From the NCBI GenBank assembly GCA_900553435.1, contig USDC01000021.1:1-8992 (forward strand): a stretch of DNA of 8,992 nucleotides. Reading direction: 5' to 3'. Shown here one piece after another: positions 1 to 6,746 of this stretch. Under the pieces are notes generated by a model that was not told the DNA's origin, made no database searches, and saw only the letters and a program-made list of their open reading frames with translations. The translations under genes and the position numbers were made by a program. This DNA comes from an uncultured Mycoplasmatota bacterium. GTDB lineage: Bacteria > Bacillota_I > Bacilli_A > RF39 > UBA660. Position 1 is the first letter of the stretch. Each line of letters opens with the position of its first letter.

Positions 1-1687
1 TATCCTTTTGAAGTTCTTTTAATATGATATAGGCAGTATCAGGTCTTAAATTATCTTTTAATATAATTAAGTCATAATGTTCTCCATTTTGGATTTTATC
101 TATAACATCTTTTCCAATTAGTGTGGTTATAACATCTACATTTTCTTTAGAAAGTAATCTTTTGATTTTATCTAATTCTTTACTATCATCAGCAACTAGA
201 ATTCTTTTTCTTCCTTTAATACCTGAATTATATTTTTTAGCTTCTTTAAGCAAGAATTCACTTGTACTATCAAAATCTATTAATTGATCAATTACTACAA
301 CAACAATTGTTCCTTTATCTTCTACACTTTTAATACTAATTGAACCTCCAAGTAGTTTTAAGATTTTAATGACTACTGGGATTTTCATATCTAGGCTATC
401 TATTTTATTAAATTCTTCTGCGGTTAATTCTTCATTTGAAGATAATAAACTATTTATCTTATACAAACTCATACCACATCCAGAATCTTTTATGGTAAAA
501 ATCATTCTACAACCATCATACCTTGTAATAACATCAACATCAATATCTATAAAACCACTATTAGTATATTTAATTGAATTATTTACAATTGATAAAATTA
601 CTTGCTTTAATTTTATATTATCTCCGTGTAAGTATTCTGGATATTTGTTGTTTATATTTAATGAAAATTTAATTTTTCCTTCTTTTTTCTTAATAGATAA
701 TTGATTAGTAACATTACTTTTAATTTCCAAAAATAGTTTTTCTGTTTTATATTTATTATCACTTACCTTAAGATTTTTTATATCCATTGAAGAAACACTA
801 GCAATATCATTTATAATAAAATATGCATTGTTTGCCTCACTATCAATATCAGAAATTAAAAGTTTGGTTTCTTCTTTTGAAAAGTCTTCTTTGTATAATC
901 TTACATCTTTAATAATATTTTGAATAGGTTTTTTCATTTCTTGTGATATCTTAAATAGAAAATTAGATTTATCATTTACAGTTTGTTCTACAAGTTCTTT
1001 ATTTCTAAGTAAAGTATCAATCATCTGCATGTCTGGGTTTTCAATAGTATGGAACATTATGACAGCAATAAAGTTAAATATTGGATTAATTAAATAGTTT
1101 AATGTTGGATTAATCATCATACTTATTAATACTATTGAACCTAGTATTATTAACATATATAAAGGAATATATTTTTTGCTTTTTAGGTTTTTATAATTTG
1201 TTAAAACACATATTATTTGAAGAATAAAACCAAGACCAAACATCGTGTAGGTAAACATTATTGCAGGTCCACTAGCAACAGCTCCATTTGGAGTAACATT
1301 AACAGTAATTGGTATGAAAAGTATAATTAATATACTAATGATTGTTATAATATTAAATATTTTTTTGGTATTAGTTAAATCTTTTTTAGTTCTCCAAGAT
1401 ATATACACATAGTAATAAGTCATAATAGAAATCCAAAATATGAGAGCAATTAAATATATTTTATTACATAGTGCGATTAAAAAGTCATTAGTATTAAATC
1501 CTGGACTTACAGCGAGTCCTAAAATAATACCACTTAATGATATATATATATTAGCTATTAAAAAGTTTTTATACGTTTCATCTTCTGTTTGTTTTAATCT
1601 TTGTTTACTAAAAAATACTACTGAAGTTGCAATAATTATTAATAATGAGTATACATTTATTAGTAAAAAACCTAAAATATTTTCCAT
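1..1687 (-). CDS. Membrane hybrid histidine-kinase-like protein with degenerate phosphotransfer sites (C-terminus beyond window)
   Basis: Reading leftward from ATG at 1687 gives 562 codons with no stop, so the gene is partial at the left edge. About seven hydrophobic segments (near residues 5-25, 42-60, 70-97, 108-127, 140-162, 173-190, 196-214) form a membrane sensor region. A helical dimerisation segment follows (225-300), then a HATPase_c domain (about 315-465) and the start of a receiver domain (from about 495). HATPase landmarks are the N-box NNSIKYT (N370), G1 box DSGCGM (D401-M406) and LLGGSISIKS. The receiver begins ILVADDS (D500, D501). Three key sites look lost. The H-box reads SQEMKKP, with Gln249 where His is expected. 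The G2 box GLGLA is DMKIP (433-437). The receiver strand reads YDLIILKD, with Lys544 at the phosphoacceptor place. The start is supported by GGAGAG at 1695-1700, 15 bases after the upstream stop codon. Domain assignment is firm; signalling activity is doubtful and function is unknown. Confidence 0.88.
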   Translation of the reverse strand, partial: MENILGFLLINVYSLLIIIATSVVFFSKQRLKQTEDETYKNFLIANIYISLSGIILGLAVSPGFNTNDFLIALCNKIYLIALIFWISIMTYYYVYISWRTKKDLTNTKKIFNIITIISILIILFIPITVNVTPNGAVASGPAIMFTYTMFGLGFILQIICVLTNYKNLKSKKYIPLYMLIILGSIVLISMMINPTLNYLINPIFNFIAVIMFHTIENPDMQMIDTLLRNKELVEQTVNDKSNFLFKISQEMKKPIQNIIKDVRLYKEDFSKEETKLLISDIDSEANNAYFIINDIASVSSMDIKNLKVSDNKYKTEKLFLEIKSNVTNQLSIKKKEGKIKFSLNINNKYPEYLHGDNIKLKQVILSIVNNSIKYTNSGFIDIDVDVITRYDGCRMIFTIKDSGCGMSLYKINSLLSSNEELTAEEFNKIDSLDMKIPVVIKILKLLGGSISIKSVEDKGTIVVVVIDQLIDFDSTSEFLLKEAKKYNSGIKGRKRILVADDSKELDKIKRLLSKENVDVITTLIGKDVIDKIQNGEHYDLIILKDNLRPDTAYIILKELQKD

Positions 1688-1702
1688 CTCATCACTCTCC
1701 AA

Positions 1703-3706
1703 CTATTTTTTTATTCTTGTTCTTGTTATGCCTTTTTTCTTGTTTTTAAAAACTTTAATATCATTTATAGATACGTTAGTTTCATCTAATAATACGTTAA
1801 TTTCATCTCCTGTTAATTCTTCTTTTTCAAGAGCTTTAAAATCAACTTTTCCACCTTTATTAAGTGGTAGGTTTTCTCTTATTTTAAACTTAGATGGGAT
1901 TTGTCTTGAATTCATATCAGAGTGGTCAATAATTGTGTTATAAATGATATTTTTAATTACTTCTATTTCTTCTTCTTCATTAAGCTCTTTTTCTTCTAAA
2001 ACAACATGACAAATTGGCATAATACCTTTTATTTGTTCGTCAAAATAAGGTACGATTCTAGCATATTTAACATTTGGATTTGTTTCAATTACTTTTTCTA
2101 TTTCAGAAGGTTTTACTTTGAAACCATCAATTCTAGCAAAAGATCTACCTTTTCTTTCATCAATAAAGAAACAACCATCTTTATCCATATATCCAATATC
2201 TTTTGTTCTTATATAACTTTTTCCATCTAGTTCTTGATGAGGAACAATTGTTTTTCCATGTAGTTTTCCTTCAGTAACATGTTCAGCTGACACAGCTATT
2301 TCTCCACGAAGTTTATCCATATTATCTTCAAATTTTAAAGGTACTATTTTATCTTCAACGGTAGGATCAATTATGGTATATATAGTTTTAGGTGCTGGAA
2401 TACCAATAGTATTTGGTTTGTTGTATTCGTCTTTTGCATATGAACCGCATCCACAGTATTCACTCATTCCATGACCCTTTTCTACTTCTGCTCTGCTTCC
2501 ATGAGATTTTAACCATTCATTTAGTTTTTCTTCATCTTCGTAAGTCATAGCATCTCCACCATATATTACTTTAGTTAAATGCGATAAGTCTTCATTTTTT
2601 AAATATTCACATTCAGAAAGACTAGTTAAAAATGATGGTGGAGTCATAATTGCATTTGGTTTGTATTCTTTTAACAAATACCCGAACTCTCCTATTACAA
2701 ATTCTGGAATATGAATATTACTACCTTTGTTATAATAACTTTGAATGTCATTATTATATCTTCCGAAAGGGGCGAACCCTGGAAGAATGTGAAGAGAAGT
2801 TTCTCCTTCTTTAGGACCAACACCAGCTATTTCACATTGAATTACTGATGCTATTGCGTTTTTATTTGTTAATGTAATTGGTTTTGGTTTATTTCCACTA
2901 GTTCCAGAAGTATGTCCTATATAGTTAATAAGATTTTCATCAGTTACTTTTTCAAAAGTATTGTTTTTGCATTCATTAAACAATTTTTTATAGTCATAAA
3001 TATTAAGTGGAGAAGTACTGATAGCTTGTTTTAATACTTCACTGCCTGCTTGCATTTCTTTTATTTTTTTAGATAACATTTTTAACTCATCTAAGCTGAT
3101 GTCATCTAATATTAACTTTTGTCCTTTTTTTAACCTTTCATAATTTAAAGCATCTCTAGAATATAAAGCAAATCCTTCTTCATTCATACTTGCTGTTGGA
3201 TCAAGTAAAATAATGTCATTTATCCCAAGTTCTTTTAATTCGTTTTCAATCGGTTTTAACATACCTAAATAACATTTATCAATTGTTATAATGTATTTTG
3301 GCTTTTCAGCTTTTATTATTTCTAGAATTTTCTTAGCATTAGCCATAATATCCATACTATCTGGTCTAGGATCAACGTAATCAGTAATAGCTCCAATTTG
3401 AGTAGCACCAAACCATAGTTCTTCTTCCTCTGGAATGTTAGGAACCAGACTCATAATTATATCACCTTTTTTTACTCCAAGTTGTGTTAGAACTTTTGAT
3501 GCGACATCTGCGTTGTAAAACATTTCTTCATAACTTGTTTCTTTTCCGTAGTATTCATAAGCTGTTTTGTTTTTTCTATATTTATTCCTTTCTTTTAGTA
3601 ATTCAACCATGTTAGTCTTTGGTTCGTCAGTAGGAATGTATAATCCTTTATAATATTTCATCCACGGTTTATCTATGTGTGGATATCCTGTTTTTTTCTT
3701 TTCCAT
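1703..3706 (-). CDS. AMP-forming adenylating enzyme (acyl-CoA synthetase/ligase-like), substrate unknown
   Basis: This 667-residue member of the ANL superfamily activates a carboxylate with ATP to an acyl-adenylate, usually before transfer to CoA or a carrier thiol. All core motifs are present: the phosphate loop HTSGTSGNKPK (265-275), the A5 motif GHGMSE (411-416), A7 with TKDIGYMDKDG (501-511, ribose-binding D503), the hinge and A8 region ERKGR...DGFKVKPSEIE (517-537), and the A10 motif LPLNKGGK with the catalytic lysine K620. It should therefore be active. The protein is long for the family. An extra, mostly charged, probably helical stretch lies before the phosphate loop (about 175-250), and a short basic tail ends it. 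The N-terminus GYPHIDKPWMKYY resembles Firmicutes AMP-binding enzymes as I remember them. There is no carrier domain or membrane segment. GGGAGG at 3717-3722 supports the start. The hybrid-kinase-like gene follows after 15 bases, so the two are co-transcribed. A fatty acid or other carboxylic acid is plausible; the substrate cannot be read from sequence. Confidence 0.9.
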   Translation of the reverse strand: MEKKKTGYPHIDKPWMKYYKGLYIPTDEPKTNMVELLKERNKYRKNKTAYEYYGKETSYEEMFYNADVASKVLTQLGVKKGDIIMSLVPNIPEEEELWFGATQIGAITDYVDPRPDSMDIMANAKKILEIIKAEKPKYIITIDKCYLGMLKPIENELKELGINDIILLDPTASMNEEGFALYSRDALNYERLKKGQKLILDDISLDELKMLSKKIKEMQAGSEVLKQAISTSPLNIYDYKKLFNECKNNTFEKVTDENLINYIGHTSGTSGNKPKPITLTNKNAIASVIQCEIAGVGPKEGETSLHILPGFAPFGRYNNDIQSYYNKGSNIHIPEFVIGEFGYLLKEYKPNAIMTPPSFLTSLSECEYLKNEDLSHLTKVIYGGDAMTYEDEEKLNEWLKSHGSRAEVEKGHGMSEYCGCGSYAKDEYNKPNTIGIPAPKTIYTIIDPTVEDKIVPLKFEDNMDKLRGEIAVSAEHVTEGKLHGKTIVPHQELDGKSYIRTKDIGYMDKDGCFFIDERKGRSFARIDGFKVKPSEIEKVIETNPNVKYARIVPYFDEQIKGIMPICHVVLEEKELNEEEEIEVIKNIIYNTIIDHSDMNSRQIPSKFKIRENLPLNKGGKVDFKALEKEELTGDEINVLLDETNVSINDIKVFKNKKKGITRTRIKK

Positions 3707-3716
3707 AATATAATAA

Positions 3717-3722
3717 CCTCCC
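3717..3722 (-). promoter_or_regulatory. Ribosome binding site of the adenylating-enzyme gene
   Basis: GGGAGG lies 10 bases before the ATG at 3706. It is a strong Shine-Dalgarno match that fixes the start of this gene. Confidence 0.8.
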
Positions 3723-3728
3723 TAAATT

Positions 3729-3756
3729 ATACACTGCAGTACTATACTCTGCTATT
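3729..3756 (-). promoter_or_regulatory. Candidate operator (imperfect dyad) in the leader of the ligase/kinase-like operon
   Basis: Between the predicted -10 box and the ribosome binding site lies a stretch less AT-rich than its surroundings. It contains the 8-base palindrome ACTGCAGT (3733-3740 on the plus strand) and the flanking pieces GTATA and GTGTATA. AGTA and TACT also form a short inverted pair around TAG. The position, just downstream of the start of transcription, suits a repressor site. The dyad is imperfect and the regulator is unknown, so this is a weak call. Confidence 0.3.
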
Positions 3757-3759
3757 AAC

Positions 3760-3788
3760 ATTATAACATGTAAATGTCAATTGTTAAA
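3760..3788 (-). promoter_or_regulatory. Promoter of the ligase/kinase-like operon (extended -10)
   Basis: On the minus strand TATAAT (3760-3765) is preceded by TGT, giving a perfect TGnTATAAT extended -10. Seventeen bases further upstream is TTTAAC (3783-3788), a poor -35 that an extended -10 tolerates. A TTGACA (3775-3780) also exists but sits only 9 bases from the TATAAT, so it is not its -35. The leader to the ATG would be about 45-50 bases. Confidence 0.65.
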
Positions 3789-3805
3789 CTTTATTTTTTC
3801 ACATA

Positions 3806-3832
3806 TAAAAATAAGTGGGATTTACCACTTAT
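3806..3832 (-). terminator. Rho-independent terminator of the FemAB-like gene
   Basis: A perfect 8-base-pair stem (ATAAGTGG with CCACTTAT, 3811-3818 and 3825-3832) with a six-base loop is followed on the minus strand by a short T-run (TTTTTA). It starts 7 bases after the stop codon of the FemAB-like gene, which is the expected place. It separates that gene from the downstream ligase operon. Confidence 0.75.
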
Positions 3833-3839
3833 CTTAAAA

Positions 3840-5108
3840 TTAATCTTCACTAGTTGGTTTAATATCTGTTCTTTGAAATTCTTTAGATAATTTATTAGAA
3901 CTTAAAAGTAATTGATAAATTGTTTTGTTTATAACTAAATCAAACTCACCGATATATTCATATACTCTAGGTTTAAATTGGAGTTTAAAATCATTTAAAC
4001 CTTTATATGGATTTTTATCTGAGAAGTCTCCAGTTATACCATTTAAGTCAAAAAATTTATATCCATCATTTTTATATTTCTCTATCATCTTCCCATACAT
4101 TAAATAATTTGGACTAAGCCTTTTAAAGTTTTTATCAAAACCATTTATAAGTAGATAAACTCTGTTGTGAAACTTTATTACAAGTGCACCAGCAATTGTT
4201 TCTTTTAAAATATTTCTTTGTAGTTTTGCTGTTATTAATCCTATTTCAATATTTAAATCATTTAGTTTTTTATCACTTATCATTTTTTTGTTAAAAAGAG
4301 CTTTATTGTTTGGTTTTTTTTGGAATTCATAATTTGTATTAGAATTTACTTCGCTTTCTTTTTCGTATTCTTCTTTTATTGTTCTTAAATATTCATTATT
4401 ATCAATTTCAATTAATAATAAGTCCATCATATTACTATTTTTATAAATATTGTAATAATCTTCAAAATAATTCATTGGTTTGTTTCTCTTACTTTTTATA
4501 AATTCATAGAACACTGAAAAATCTGTTTCGTCTCCAATAATAAAATTTATTCCTTTTTTAGTGTTTTTTTGTATTCTGTGTCTTGCATTTTTATCTATTT
4601 TTTTTATGTCATAACTTTGTAAATTAATAACAGGAGTAAATCTAGGTAAGATAGATTCAAAATAAAGATTGTCCTTTAGTTTTAAATAACCTAAATTTTG
4701 TAGTGTATCAACTATTTTTGCATTATTAACATTTACATTTTTACTTCCGTTTTCTGGGTTAACCACAGCATATGTAATTTCAGGATTAATCTTAACAAAA
4801 ATAATTCCTTTTTTAGATAAAAAAGCTTGTAACTTTTTAGTAAAAGCCGTTAAAAGTTCAGTATCATAATAATCTATTAAAAAACCTCTTGGAGAATAAC
4901 CATATTTAAACGCACTTATTCCTTTTACAAGTATCATTGCTGCGGCCACTATTGTACCATTTTTAAATCCTCCAATAAAAAGCGGGTTATATTCATTTCT
5001 GCTCATGAGTTCTGCGTATTCTATTGTTTGGTACATATTTTTTAGCATGTGTGTATTGGAAAATGTTTTAAAATCTTCTTGTCTAATTTCTCTTATGATT
5101 ATATCCAT
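3840..5108 (-). CDS. FemAB/MurM-family peptidoglycan aminoacyltransferase
   Basis: FemAB-family enzymes move amino acids from aminoacyl-tRNA onto the peptide stem of lipid II at the inner face of the membrane, building interpeptide bridges. Family signatures are visible (numbering from the 5108 start): YQTIEYAEL near 26, YSPRGFLIDY near 71, the basic NARHRIQKNTKKG near 174, and the C-terminal NGITGDFS near 356 followed by YKGLNDFKLQF and YEYIGEFDLVIN. A charged arm (about 238-300) matches the position of the coiled-coil arm that contacts tRNA in FemA/FemX proteins. It is unusually rich in Asn and Lys. The two ATGs at 5114 and 5108 compete. AAAGGA (5118-5123) is only three bases from the first and nine from the second, so the 5108 start (422 residues) is preferred. 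The gene is monocistronic, divergent from eno. The amino acid added cannot be predicted. It implies a peptidoglycan wall. Confidence 0.88.
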   Translation of the reverse strand: MDIIIREIRQEDFKTFSNTHMLKNMYQTIEYAELMSRNEYNPLFIGGFKNGTIVAAAMILVKGISAFKYGYSPRGFLIDYYDTELLTAFTKKLQAFLSKKGIIFVKINPEITYAVVNPENGSKNVNVNNAKIVDTLQNLGYLKLKDNLYFESILPRFTPVINLQSYDIKKIDKNARHRIQKNTKKGINFIIGDETDFSVFYEFIKSKRNKPMNYFEDYYNIYKNSNMMDLLLIEIDNNEYLRTIKEEYEKESEVNSNTNYEFQKKPNNKALFNKKMISDKKLNDLNIEIGLITAKLQRNILKETIAGALVIKFHNRVYLLINGFDKNFKRLSPNYLMYGKMIEKYKNDGYKFFDLNGITGDFSDKNPYKGLNDFKLQFKPRVYEYIGEFDLVINKTIYQLLLSSNKLSKEFQRTDIKPTSED

Positions 5109-5136
5109 AAACATCTTCCTTTCTACTCTTTTATAT

Positions 5137-5165
5137 ATTATAACATTATTTGTGTAAAAAATTAA
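5137..5165 (-). promoter_or_regulatory. Promoter of the FemAB-like gene (extended -10)
   Basis: Minus-strand TATAAT (5137-5142) is preceded by TGT, again a perfect TGnTATAAT. The hexamer 17 bases upstream, TTAATT (5160-5165), is a weak -35. The leader would be about 20 bases and includes the ribosome binding site. Confidence 0.6.
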
Positions 5166-5173
5166 GAATAATA

Positions 5174-5202
5174 TTTAAATAACTAAAAAAAAATAGTATA
5201 AT
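5174..5202 (+). promoter_or_regulatory. Promoter of eno
   Basis: TATAAT at 5197-5202 lies 17 bases after TTTAAA (5174-5179). The spacer contains a run of nine A residues (5185-5193). The 118-base gap is shared back-to-back with the FemAB-like gene promoter; the two -35 regions are about 9 bases apart. The leader to the eno ATG is about 18 bases. Confidence 0.6.
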
Positions 5203-5217
5203 TAAATTGTATAGTCT

Positions 5218-5222
5218 GGAGG
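5218..5222 (+). promoter_or_regulatory. Ribosome binding site of eno
   Basis: GGAGG, four bases before the ATG at 5227, supports that start. Confidence 0.75.
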
Positions 5223-5226
5223 AAGT

Positions 5227-6480
5227 ATGAGTAAAATTAAAGATATAAAAGCAAGAGAAATATTGGATTCAAGAGGAGTTCCTACAGTAGAAGTAGAAGT
5301 AATAACAGAACATAATAAAGCAGTAGCATCTGTTCCTAGTGGAGCATCAACCGGTTCAAAAGAAGCGGTTGAACTACGCGATAATGATTCTAGATATTTT
5401 GGAAAAGGTGTTTTAAAAGCAGTTAATAATGTTAATACAATTATTAGAAGAAATCTAATTGGTATAGATGTAACTGACCAAAAACAAATTGACGAGGTTA
5501 TGATAGATTTAGATGGCACTAAAAACAAAAGTGCACTTGGGGCTAATGCGATATTAGGAGTTAGTATTGCTTGTTTAAAAGCTGCATCTCTTGACAATGG
5601 AAAAGAAATTTATTCTTATTTAAACAGTAATGGAGGTAACATTCCTTATCCAATGATTAATATCATAAATGGAGGTAAACATGCAGATAATAATTTAGAT
5701 ATACAAGAATTTATGATAGTTCCAAAGTTTAAAAGTTTTAAAGAAAGCATAAGAGTAGCATCTGAAGTATTTAGAGAATTAAAAACTTTATTAAAAGATG
5801 AAAATTTATCTACTAGTGTAGGAGATGAGGGAGGATTCGCGCCTGATTTAAAAAGTAATGCTCAAGCCTTAGGCTTTATAAAAAAAGCAATAGAAGCAGC
5901 TGGATATATACCGGGTAAAGATGTTTATTTAGCACTAGATATTGCTGCATCATCTTTTTATAATAAAGAAAACGACACTTACAACATGGAAAACAAGAAT
6001 TTAACTAGAGAAGAATTATTACTTTATTATGAAGAACTATGTAAAAATTATCCAATTATTAGTATAGAAGATCCATTTGATGAAAATGATTTTGAAGGTT
6101 TTAAAATGATAACAAAACTACTTGGTAATAAAATAAATATAGTTGGAGATGATTTATTTTGTACAAATAAACAACTTTTATCTTTTGGAATTGAAAACAA
6201 CATGTGTAATAGTATTTTAATAAAACCAAATCAAGTTGGGACATTTTATGAAACTCTTGAAGCAATTTATCTTGCTAAGAAGCATAAATATACCCCTATA
6301 ATTTCACATAGGAGTGGAGAGACAAATGACTTTTACATCGCAGATATAGCCGTTGCTTTAAATATTCCATTTATTAAAGCGGGTTCTGTAACAAGAGGAG
6401 AAAGGCTTGCTAAATATAATAGGTTGTTAAAAATAGAAGAAGAGTTGACTAACACCCATTCCTTTGGTAGAATAGATTAA
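5227..6480 (+). CDS. eno: Enolase (phosphopyruvate hydratase)
   Basis: This cytosolic glycolytic enzyme interconverts 2-phosphoglycerate and phosphoenolpyruvate and needs Mg2+. The 417 residues cover the whole family, slightly shorter than the usual 425-435. The N-terminal domain shows AREILDSRGVPTVEVEV and SGASTGSKEAVELRD. The barrel carries INGGKHADNN (H152), VGDEGGFAP (catalytic acid E201), metal ligands D238 (LALD), E281 (SIEDP) and D308 (VGDD), catalytic base K333 (ILIKPNQ), SHRSGE (361-366) and K384 (FIKAGS). All catalytic positions are intact. Minor oddities are RDND-SRYFGKG, which lacks the lysine usual in RDGDKSR, and GSVTRGER where most bacterial enolases read GSLSR-[ST]-[DE]-R. secG follows after 21 bases, a common Firmicutes arrangement. 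Confidence 0.97.
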   Translation: MSKIKDIKAREILDSRGVPTVEVEVITEHNKAVASVPSGASTGSKEAVELRDNDSRYFGKGVLKAVNNVNTIIRRNLIGIDVTDQKQIDEVMIDLDGTKNKSALGANAILGVSIACLKAASLDNGKEIYSYLNSNGGNIPYPMINIINGGKHADNNLDIQEFMIVPKFKSFKESIRVASEVFRELKTLLKDENLSTSVGDEGGFAPDLKSNAQALGFIKKAIEAAGYIPGKDVYLALDIAASSFYNKENDTYNMENKNLTREELLLYYEELCKNYPIISIEDPFDENDFEGFKMITKLLGNKINIVGDDLFCTNKQLLSFGIENNMCNSILIKPNQVGTFYETLEAIYLAKKHKYTPIISHRSGETNDFYIADIAVALNIPFIKAGSVTRGERLAKYNRLLKIEEELTNTHSFGRID

Positions 6481-6501
6481 GACAAAAAAGGATGTGAACT
6501 A

Positions 6502-6714
6502 ATGGAAACATTGTTATTAATAGTATCAGTTTTTTTAATAATTATGGTACTACTTCAAAGTAATAAGGCAAGTGAAGCAGGACAAATTATAAGTGGAGGT
6601 AACTCAATGTTATTTGCACATACTAAAGAACGTGGTAGTGAGAAATTTATTACAAGATTTACTTATTTGTTAGGTTTCTTATTTATATTCATTTCATTAT
6701 TATTGTCAATTTAA
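6502..6714 (+). CDS. secG: Preprotein translocase subunit SecG
   Basis: SecG is the small auxiliary subunit of the SecYEG channel and assists SecA-driven protein export. The 70-residue product is normal for Firmicutes. It has two membrane helices (about 3-19 and 50-69) separated by the diagnostic loop: LLQSNKASEAG, then SGGNSMLF and a KERG motif before the second helix. The Gly-rich stretch found in many SecG proteins is partly replaced (GQIISGGNS). AAAGGATGTG (6487-6496) matches the anti-Shine-Dalgarno at nine of ten positions and supports the start. It lies 21 bases behind eno and has no obvious promoter, so it is co-transcribed with it. Confidence 0.93.
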   Translation: METLLLIVSVFLIIMVLLQSNKASEAGQIISGGNSMLFAHTKERGSEKFITRFTYLLGFLFIFISLLLSI

Positions 6715-6736
6715 ACACTTAATTAAGTGTTTTTAT
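6713..6736 (+). terminator. Terminator-like palindrome between secG and rnr
   Basis: A perfect 20-base palindrome (6713-6732: AAACACTT, AATT, AAGTGTTT) is followed by further Ts (to 6734, then ATTTAT). It could form an 8-base-pair hairpin with a T-tract, so it would terminate rightward transcription. The stem is AT-rich (only two G-C pairs), so termination may be partial. Its first two bases are the last two bases of the secG stop codon. Confidence 0.6.
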
Positions 6737-6746
6737 TTATAAAAAA

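Noticed and set aside
369..704. Open frame on the plus strand (111 codons)
   Set aside because: It is antisense to the HATPase domain of the kinase-like gene, whose N-box and G1 motifs show that the minus strand is coding.
1..1687. Kinase-like gene as a pseudogene
   Set aside because: The frame stays open for 562 codons with no frameshift or stop, and it keeps a good ribosome binding site and fold motifs. The substitutions are confined to catalytic sites, which suggests a maintained pseudo-enzyme rather than decay.
1440..1943. Open frame on the plus strand (167 codons)
   Set aside because: It spans the junction of two well-supported minus-strand genes, has no ribosome binding site, and its translation is low-complexity Ile/Leu/Ser of the kind produced antisense to AT-rich genes.
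2006..2230. Open frame on the plus strand opposite the ligase C-terminus (74 codons)
   Set aside because: It is antisense to the A7-A8 motifs of the adenylating enzyme, and its Phe/Ile-rich translation has no recognisable motif.
3752..3780. Alternative promoter using TTGACA (3775-3780) with TAATAG 17 bases downstream
   Set aside because: The -35 is perfect but TAATAG is a poor -10; the nearby TGTTATAAT extended -10 is a better explanation, though use of both cannot be excluded.
5109..5114. Upstream ATG giving a two-residue-longer FemAB-like protein
   Set aside because: The ribosome binding site lies only three bases before this ATG, too close, while spacing to the ATG at 5108 is normal.
5202..5597. 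Open frame on the minus strand opposite eno (131 codons)
   Set aside because: It is fully opposite a strongly conserved enolase N-terminus, and its low-complexity Ser/Leu composition is typical of an antisense shadow.
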